From assembly GCA_026874595.1 (NCBI GenBank), contig CM049308.1, positions 33,848,027 to 33,912,026 on the forward strand: a stretch of 64,000 nucleotides of DNA, written 5' to 3'. Numbering within the stretch: the first letter of the stretch is position 1; every line of letters begins with the position of its first letter. The notes beneath the pieces are model-generated. The model searched no databases, was not told the origin of the DNA, and saw only the letters and a list, made by a program, of their open reading frames with translations. Shown one piece after another: positions 57,666-64,000 of this stretch. This stretch comes from Sipunculus nudus. Its lineage: Eukaryota; Annelida; Sipuncula; Golfingiida; Sipunculidae. Position numbers and translations under genes: made by a program.

Positions 57666-58001
57666 CTAGCATTGTAAATTAATATTTGGGTCCCACAGTC
57701 TTTGCAAACAAAATGGTCTTAAATCACAATATGAAATGTTAAGTTTTGATGCCCAGGTGTCGACTGTAGTGGGCACTTTTGCATCATCTTTGCCAATGAC
57801 ATACTTTTCTATAAACAAACATGTCTTTTGCAACCTCTGAGCGTAATAGATGGCAAATACCCGAAGGTTGTGAACCATGCTGCCATGACCTGTGAGAACT
57901 ACTTTTCTGCCCCTTCAATAACAAGTTGCCCATCCACTTTTAGCTGGAACTGGCCCTTGCCGTCTTCCTTGATGGTGGAGAAAGGTGATGTGACATCCTG
58001 T
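57666..58001 (-). pseudogene. Unrecognised multi-frame coding remnant
   Basis: On the minus strand, after an acceptor-like CCATTACAG (near 58000), a frame reads DVTSPFSTIKEDGKGQFQL, KVDGQLVIEGAEK and a TAG. It then reads in the same frame FSQVMAAWFTTFGYLPSITL, and in a shifted frame HNLRVFAIYYAQRLQKTCLF, IEKYVIGKDDAKVPTTV. The second frame has the look of a real protein, and the joined reading looks like a multi-copy orphan family. I cannot name it. Confidence 0.45.
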
Positions 58002-58154
58002 AATGGAAATACCATAGAAATACTCAAGAGAATCATCAAAAGTGATTGAAATTGATGCTCTTATAGCTGTAATTGTATGCTGCTTTATAATGTTTATTGT
58101 GAGTTACTTTAAATTATAATACAGCTTTTGATTGAACAGAACGAACAAGGGACC

Positions 58155-58905
58155 TAGGGGTCCCAGAGCTCAGCTGATACTGACTCTGAGAACAGTGGCA
58201 TAATTTCCAAGTGATTGTGTTGACTGTGCCACTTTCATGGACTACATGAAAATTGTGGGAGACTCATAATCACATATTTGTGAAAGTTTCAGTATTTCTA
58301 CTAAGTGATTGGAATATGCATGTAAAGATACCCAGAGAACTTATAAAACCCTGTAAAGTATAGAATACTGGATATGGACCAAAAATATAATAATAAACAT
58401 TAATTCATTAGCTGGTATAAAATGCTGTAAAAAATCAAATGAGCATAAACTAAATTTGACAATGCATGTTAAAACAAGCAAATTAAGTAATAATTGCATT
58501 TGCACTGTGTAATAAATGACACTTTTGGCCTCGAATCCATATCTGGACATGTGGCCTGCATCACTTAAACTGTATACATTGCAACTTTAGCAGGTCCACC
58601 ACCCTATTTGTCACAACAGGTCACCAGCTGCTTTGTTTACCTTTTTGAATGCTCCATTGCGTAAGTTACTCATTATATAAATAACCTTATTCATAGCAGC
58701 CTTCAGTGATGAAAACTTCTTCCACAGATAACGGACGACTGTCACTCAGATTTATATTTAACATCTTAGTCACCCTTGGTGACTACCATATTCACTGAAG
58801 ACATCAAATCTGAGTTTGTTCACAAAACTGGGGACCCATGGGTCTTGATGCTCAGGTCAATTTGTCTATAAAAATATGATTATGAGCTTTTCAAAATATG
58901 GGTGC

Positions 58906-58959
<54 letters not shown>

Positions 58960-59336
58960 TAGATAACTGTGATCAGTTTGAAGCCAACCTGTCTACCCAT
59001 ACTTGAGTTATCATTCATAAACTAATATATGAATGGTTGAGTTCTGTGACTTTGAACTTTACCCAGAGACCCGAAAATCAAGAGAAAACTTCCCCTATTG
59101 GCAAGTTTGAAATGGAAAGTTTGGCTCAAAATACATCCACAATCTTTTTAAAAGTGTAGGTCATGTGACCTTGACCTCATGCGTTAGAGATGGGTGAACT
59201 ATAAGTCAAATTTGAAATCCATATCCAAATTGGAGTTATCACCAGGAAACAAATTTGACAGACATACAGAAAGATGAACAGATGGACAGACAGGGTGATT
59301 AATATAGGGCATCTCCTTTTTCAAGCGGGGCCTTAA
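58155..59336 (-). mobile_element. Family F-type repeats, two minus-oriented 3' ends and one left end
   Basis: Right-end palindromes occur at about 58153 (GGGACCTAGGGGTCCC, then GAGCTCAGCTGA) and 58838 (GGGGACCCATGGGTC, then TTGATGCTCAG). The left end lies at 59336 (AAGGCCCCGCTTGAAAAAGG) and matches the plus-strand left end at 9836. An (AT)n run with GATA repeats is at 58909-58962. The interior includes AAGTGTAGGTCATGTGACCT. The copies are probably two adjacent elements. Confidence 0.6.
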
Positions 59337-59424
59337 TAAATACAAAAGGACACAGTTGAAACCACAGTTGCGAATCTGATAGTATCAACATAATTTGGCA
59401 TTCTGAAAATAAAGGAAGAAATGC

Positions 59425-59763
59425 ATAAAAAAAACAGGTGGCACCATCAATCTTGGGAACTGAAGAAACATTCCATGACCAATGAGCATGCAAAGAATCA
59501 TGGAGATCAATGCATTAGTTATTCAGAAACTGGAGCTTTTGTATCAAATTTTTCATTATTCTGGGGGGTATGTAAGAGTCCCATAGCTCAAAGGATAGGT
59601 GTAACAGAGATCTAATTTCAGGTTTCCATGGAGATTTTTCATGGACCTCCCTGGATGTCAAATATAAGATTGTAGGTCCAGCAGTTACGATTTGTGCCTT
59701 GTTAACGGACGGACAAAGCGTGTTTGTTATAGTTCAGATGACTTTTAGTCAGCTGAGCTAAAA
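59425..59763 (-). mobile_element. Family B-type solo unit with left end
   Basis: In minus orientation it begins TTTAGCTCAGCTGACTAAAA then GTCATCTGAACTATA, followed by one family B unit (CGTAACTGCTGGACCTACAA, GAAATTAGATCTCTGTTACA). It ends near GATGGTGCCACCTG, a decayed GGTGGCGCCACC. There is no right-end palindrome. Confidence 0.7.
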
Positions 59764-60114
59764 AAAAATGTAAAAATTATGAAAAATACAGGTTGTGCCA
59801 CCAGTTTTAGGGAACTGACAAATCTAGTTGTTGACAACATTCAAGGCAAGATTCATGGCAATCCATGCATAAATTATCAATATACTGGAGGTTTTCTAAC
59901 AAATTTTCTATTATTGTTGGGGGGGGGGTGTAACTGCTTGAAGGAAATAGGTTGCAGTGACTTATTTTCATGTTTCCAAGAATATTTTTTATAAACCTAC
60001 TTGGATTTTAAGTAACAAGTTTCCAAGATTAGCGGTTACAATTTGTGGCTGGACTGACGACAGACAATGCGCCACTCTTATACCTAAGTTGACTTTCAGT
60101 CAGCTGAGCTAAAA
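59764..60114 (-). mobile_element. Family B-type solo unit with left end, adjacent copy
   Basis: In minus orientation it begins GGTTTTAGCTCAGCTGACTG, AAAGTCAACTTAGGTATAAG, with a single diverged unit ending near CTGGTGGCACAACCTG. Two single-unit copies lie head to tail. Confidence 0.65.
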
Positions 60115-60274
60115 CCTGACCTGAATTGTCGGTCTTGTCCTTTTTTTGTGGTGTTTCCTCATCTTTACTGGTCAAGTTCTTCCTCTTTTGCCCACTCTTT
60201 CCTGATCTCCCATACTTTGCTTTCGTGTGGGCAGCATCTGGAGTGTCAGTAAGTGGTATTCTTATTGTTTTCAT
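60115..60274 (-). CDS. Possible Lys-rich exon, unrecognised
   Basis: On the minus strand the frame reads TDTPDAAHTKAKYGRSGKSG, QKRKNLTSKDEETPQKKDKT and DNSGQ before running into the family B terminus. Acceptor-like TTACTGACACTCCAG lies near 60240. The composition is a typical basic disordered segment. The repeat may have truncated it. Confidence 0.3.
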
Positions 60275-60882
60275 TATGCTGGGAAGGTGTTCTTTCCAGG
60301 AATATAAATACTACACAGAAATCACTCATATTAATAATAATACTTGAACCGACTCTTTTAAATCAAGCTGTTGCTAACATTTGTTTACCCTGCAGGTAAT
60401 AATTCAAAATAAATAACAATTAACAAGTGAAAACAAAAACCATTCTAGTGTACCATCAGAAATATATTTGTGATTGCTTACAGTTATTATTTCCACCAAC
60501 ATCACTTACTTCAGGTATCAGACTGTCATATTTCTTTTTATAAATATGTTTTAAAATTAAAATAATTCTAAAGTATTGTACAGGCTACAACCCGTTGGTC
60601 TTAACAGAAAGTACTTACATATTTTCCTATATGAGGATACTGATGTAAAAGGGCAGTCATTATTCTTTTATATCCTTTCCTGAATGGGCACCTGAAAAGA
60701 TTAATATTTGATCATTAAAACATGCAACTTGAACAAAGAGGGAGTGTCTCCTGGTTCCTCTCTCCTTTTCGAGGTGAGCACCTTTATTCTTGACTGTACC
60801 ACTTCTGTTTCCAGTAAAATTCTGAATCTGCCTATATATGATACGACACATATATTACACTGGTAAGTAATTAAAATCAAGG
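60275..60882. other. No gene seen
   Basis: AT-rich sequence. A 63-residue minus frame at 60660-60851 has no recognised motif. Confidence 0.45.
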
Positions 60883-61727
60883 GACCAATGGGTCAGTGTG
60901 CTCTGCTGAAGTTGAACTTGAAGGTAAAAATCTAAAATAATATCAAATGGAGATAAAAGGGGAAAAGGCAATATAGTCCATGATGGGTTTGTATTTATGA
61001 ATAAGAAATTGTTGCAAATAATGTTCTGTGACCAAACCATGCATTTCCTAATGTTAAAATTGAAGCATGTGAGCAGGTTGTGAAAATAAGATGTGTATTA
61101 TTACCAAGATCATTAGTTGGCTTTTTGATACACTGTTGAAAGTTCAGTAGTTTTCACTTTTGTTCAATTTGATCTATTTTTTAATATATATCATTAATAT
61201 ATGGGAGTTACAACATCTCTGTATTATTATAGTGTATATACCAGGGTTGGGACCAGGTACTTGTATCTGTACCTAGGTATATTCTAAAGTGCCTGTACAT
61301 GTACCTATAGGCACTTTACAAAACTGCTGTACCTGTACCTGAACCTGACCATTTTTCAATACCTGTTCCTGTACCTAGGTACTGTCACATGTACCTGGAC
61401 CCAACCCTGGTGTATATACGTAGGATTTTCACTTAATTCTACAATGCTTACAGGATAAAAAAGTTCATTTACAATTACTGAATATTTAAAATAGGAAAGA
61501 AAGACTTAGACACACAAAGCTGATAACAAAGAAGTTTTTTTTTTAGTCTCAGTGACCCATTTTGGTAGGAGATTCAGGGGACATCTAACAGTATGCTGAG
61601 TTTTGGATTTGTAGGTCTAACGGTTTCAAAATGTACAAGTCTAACGGACTGTAAACAGACGGAAAGACAGACAACGGAAAATGGACCACGACTATACCTC
61701 AGATGACTAATAATCAGCTGAGCTTAA
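60883..61727 (-). mobile_element. Family D Helentron-like element, internally deleted copy
   Basis: Both ends match the full copy. The closing palindrome GACCAATGGGTC is at 60883-60894 with GTGTGCTCTGCTGAAGTTG beside it, and the left stem-loop is at about 61700-61727 (TAATCAGCTGAGCTTAAAA). Most of the central 1.1 kb is missing, and a hAT MITE (61241-61410) lies inside. Confidence 0.8.
61233..61418. mobile_element. hAT-type MITE, 170 bp, with perfect 8-bp target duplication
   Basis: The element (61241-61410) has 20-bp termini, CCAGGGTTGGGACCAGGTAC and GTACCTGGACCCAACCCTGG, with one mismatch. It is flanked by TGTATATA at 61233-61240 and 61411-61418. The interior is built of GTACCTGTACCTG-like micro-repeats. 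Confidence 0.95.
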
Positions 61728-61849
61728 AATAACAAGTGACTGCATTGCCCTTTAAGCTTTAAAACAATTCATTGTGTGTATGAGACTGATGTGAGATATT
61801 GACATTGACATATTATTATGTATGTGTACCCATCTTCACTTGACATCAA
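61728..61849. other. No gene seen
   Basis: Short spacer between family D and the minisatellite. Confidence 0.4.
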
Positions 61850-62830
61850 ATACATGGAGGGGGTGGTGAGGGGGGGGGTGAGGTGTTGGAAATGTCAAAT
61901 GTCTCTCTGTTGAATGTAACCAGCTTCACACATACGTGTGTACCTGTTTTCACTCGACGTCAAATACAGTGTGTGGGGGGGGGGGGGGGGGGAGTGGGGT
62001 GTTGGACAATACTCTCTGTCAAATGTGACTGGCCTCATACACATAGGTGTGTGTGTACCTGTCTTCACTCGACATCAAATACATGGAGTGGGGGTTCAAG
62101 GTGTTGGACAGTACTCTCTGTCAAATGTGACTGGCCTCACACACATAGGTGTGTGTACCTGTCTTCACTCGACATCAAATACATGGAGTGTGGGGGGGGG
62201 GGGGGGGAGTGAGGTGTTGCACAGTACTCTCTGACAAATGGAGGGGGATGATGAGGGGAGGGGGGTTTGAGGTGTGTGACAGTACTCTCTGTCAAATGTG
62301 ACTGGCCTCACACACATAGGTAAGTGTACCTGTCTTCACTCGACATCAAATACATGGAGTGTAGGGGGGGGGGAGTGAGGTGTTTGACAGTACTCTCTGA
62401 AAAATGGAGGGGGATGGTGAGGGGAGGGGGATTTGAGGTGTTGGACAATACTTTCTGTCAAATGTGACTAGCCTCACACACATAGGTGTGTGTACCTGTC
62501 TTCACTCCACATCAAAAACATGGAGTGGGGGTTCAAGGGGGTTGGACAGTACTCTCTGTCAAATGTGACTGGCCTCACAGACATAGGTGTGTGTACCTGT
62601 CTTTACTCAACATCAAATACATGGAGTGTGTGTGTGGGGGGGGGAGGTGTTGGACAGTACTCTCTATCAAATGGAGGGGGATAGTGAGGGGAGGGGGTTT
62701 GAGGTGTTGGACAGTACTTTCTGTCAAATGTGCCTGTCTTCACTCGACATCAAATTCATGGAGTGGGTGGGGGGGGGGGGGGGGGGGTTGAAGTGTTGGA
62801 CAGTGCATTCTGCTTATGTGACTTTCTTCA
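61850..62830 (+). repeat. G-rich minisatellite, variable units
   Basis: About ten units built from GTGTTGGACAGTACTCTCTG, TCAAATGTGACTGGCCTCAC, ACACATAGGTGTGTGTACCT and GTCTTCACTCGACATCAAAT, each ending in a G-run of 5 to over 20 (for example 61975-61992, 62191-62206 and 62768-62787). Some units are short forms lacking the ACACATAGG part. The Gly-rich open frames across it are artefacts. Confidence 0.95.
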
Positions 62831-64000
62831 CACGGGTAGGTGTATATACTATCTTTTCCCACTAATAAATTAGTACTTTGAGGATGGGGAGATAGTACTC
62901 TCTGTCAGATATTACTTTATTAGTTCCAACATGTATGCATGTACCAGTACTTGGAAGAAGAGTGATGGGTTTGACATTCAATATTACTCTCTCACAGATA
63001 GATACATTTATACATAAAAAAAGTTACTTTTCCAAACTCATAACAAGGCCCATAGATGTGTATCAATTCGAATTATTTTTTTATTATAATGATACCTTAA
63101 AAGTGCTCACTATAGCACTGTACATATTCTGTGATAGATAATTGATTATTTAATTGAAGAACTTACAAACTGTTGAATTAGCAGGAGGCACATAACAGGT
63201 GTAATTTTCAAATTCAACAAGTTGTCAAAGAAAAAATGCATGGATGTTCTGTTTGATTTTACTTTTTATGCTTGAAGTTGATCATTGGTCCAAGTATGTG
63301 AAAATATTAATAAAGGTTGCTGTCTGGCCTTTATAAATTATATAAACTGTTGTAAGCTTTTAATCATATCATATATGTACAGAGGCTACATCATAATGGC
63401 ATTGTATATGTGTATGAAAGAGGTTGATGAGAAATCACCATTGCAAACTAATTTTTATATTGAGGCATTATGAAACACACTGCTGACAAGGCTCTAAAAT
63501 GGATACTCCTTTCCAAAATCAGCTGGGTATAATTAAAAAACAAAGTGAGCTGACAATGTAAATTCTAATTAAAAAAAATAATTTTGAGTTTACCAGCACA
63601 TGCAATGGAATATATGTATAAAAGTAAATTTTGTAATTTTTTGTAAATCTTAAAGGTTAAATCATTTTTTTTTAAATATGTTGTCCTATAGCACCACTTA
63701 ATATAATCCAATAGAACATAAAATAATTTATCAATGAAATAAACATTCATTAATGTTACTGTTCCTATGTAAGGAATCAGCATTTTATTAATTCTTTTGT
63801 TAACTGTATTCTGTAACTATATAAATATAAAACATATGTGGCCTGGATGACATCCCAGGCACCTGATTTGGACTGAACAATATTGTCAATAATAATAATA
63901 CAACAAAAAATATAATCTGTACATAGCGAAAATGCCCAGTTATGTAATAAGTAAATAAACATGCATGTGTCTGCTGGTAATACCTTGTACCCAGTATACG
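62831..64000. other. No gene seen
   Basis: AT-rich unique sequence to the window end. One more diverged trace of the minisatellite (GATAGTACTCTCTGTCAGAT) lies at about 62890. No exon, RNA gene or repeat is otherwise supported. Confidence 0.5.

Noticed and set aside
61883-62865. Gly-rich proteins of about 100 residues
   Set aside because: Produced by G-runs and tandem units of the minisatellite.

Overview
The window reads as animal nuclear DNA from a marine invertebrate, most likely a bivalve or other mollusc. It is AT-rich and intron-rich, and every coding region is split or broken. It is crowded with pearl/HINE-type repeats carrying GTCCGTCC-rich ends and internal tandem cores, tRNA-derived SINEs with a GGTGGTTTTCTCC central block, and multi-copy orphan families common in marine invertebrates. 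No operons, ribosome binding sites, rRNA or CRISPR were seen. The species call is inference. I found no intact, confidently functional host gene.

Layout. 1-2643: decayed CR1/L2/Jockey-type LINE. 3111-3508: 3' tail of an RPA-like OB-fold family, with a second copy inverted at 21344-21871. 4000-5707: Helitron-like element A with an exact 280-bp tandem core. 9283-9700: upstream exon of the RPA-like family. 10663-11969: C-terminal exons of a hAT/ZNF862-like gene. 12330-15890: two tandem arrays of one repeat in opposite orientation. 17520-17891: PIF/Harbinger MITE. 18690-19919: element B, 5' truncated. 20451-21035: two unrecognised minus-strand open frames. 23120-25201: foldback DNA-transposon ends and a SINE. 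26046-31157: minus-strand coding remnants around a 1.07-kb tandem duplication. 32690-34043: tyrosine-recombinase (Crypton-like) pseudogene, cut off at a repeat terminus. 35650-36560: family C. 37890-38400: minus-strand pseudogene. 39975-40720: L1/Tx1-type reverse transcriptase fragment. 42033-42461: PIN-like and HTH transposon-type coding remnant. 43317-48307: six-exon RecQ-like helicase pseudogene split by an 876-bp hAT MITE with a perfect 8-bp target duplication. 49719-54022: full-length element B carrying nested copies of C and A. 55549-57516 and 60883-61727: family D copies, the second carrying a 170-bp hAT MITE. 61850-62830: G-rich minisatellite.

Main reading. At least five repeat families (A, B, C, D, F) appear to share one plan: a terminal stem-loop, a short inverted repeat that recurs just inside the other end (asymmetric TIR), a GTCCGTCC-rich segment, an internal tandem core usually containing GGTGGCGCCACC, and a closing palindrome. 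This matches Helitron/Helentron (rolling-circle) non-autonomous elements. The coding debris around them (RPA-like ssDNA binding, RecQ-like helicase, tyrosine recombinase, PIN-like, HTH) is DNA-processing in nature and multi-copy in style. Whether any of it belongs to a single mobile system cannot be settled from this window alone.
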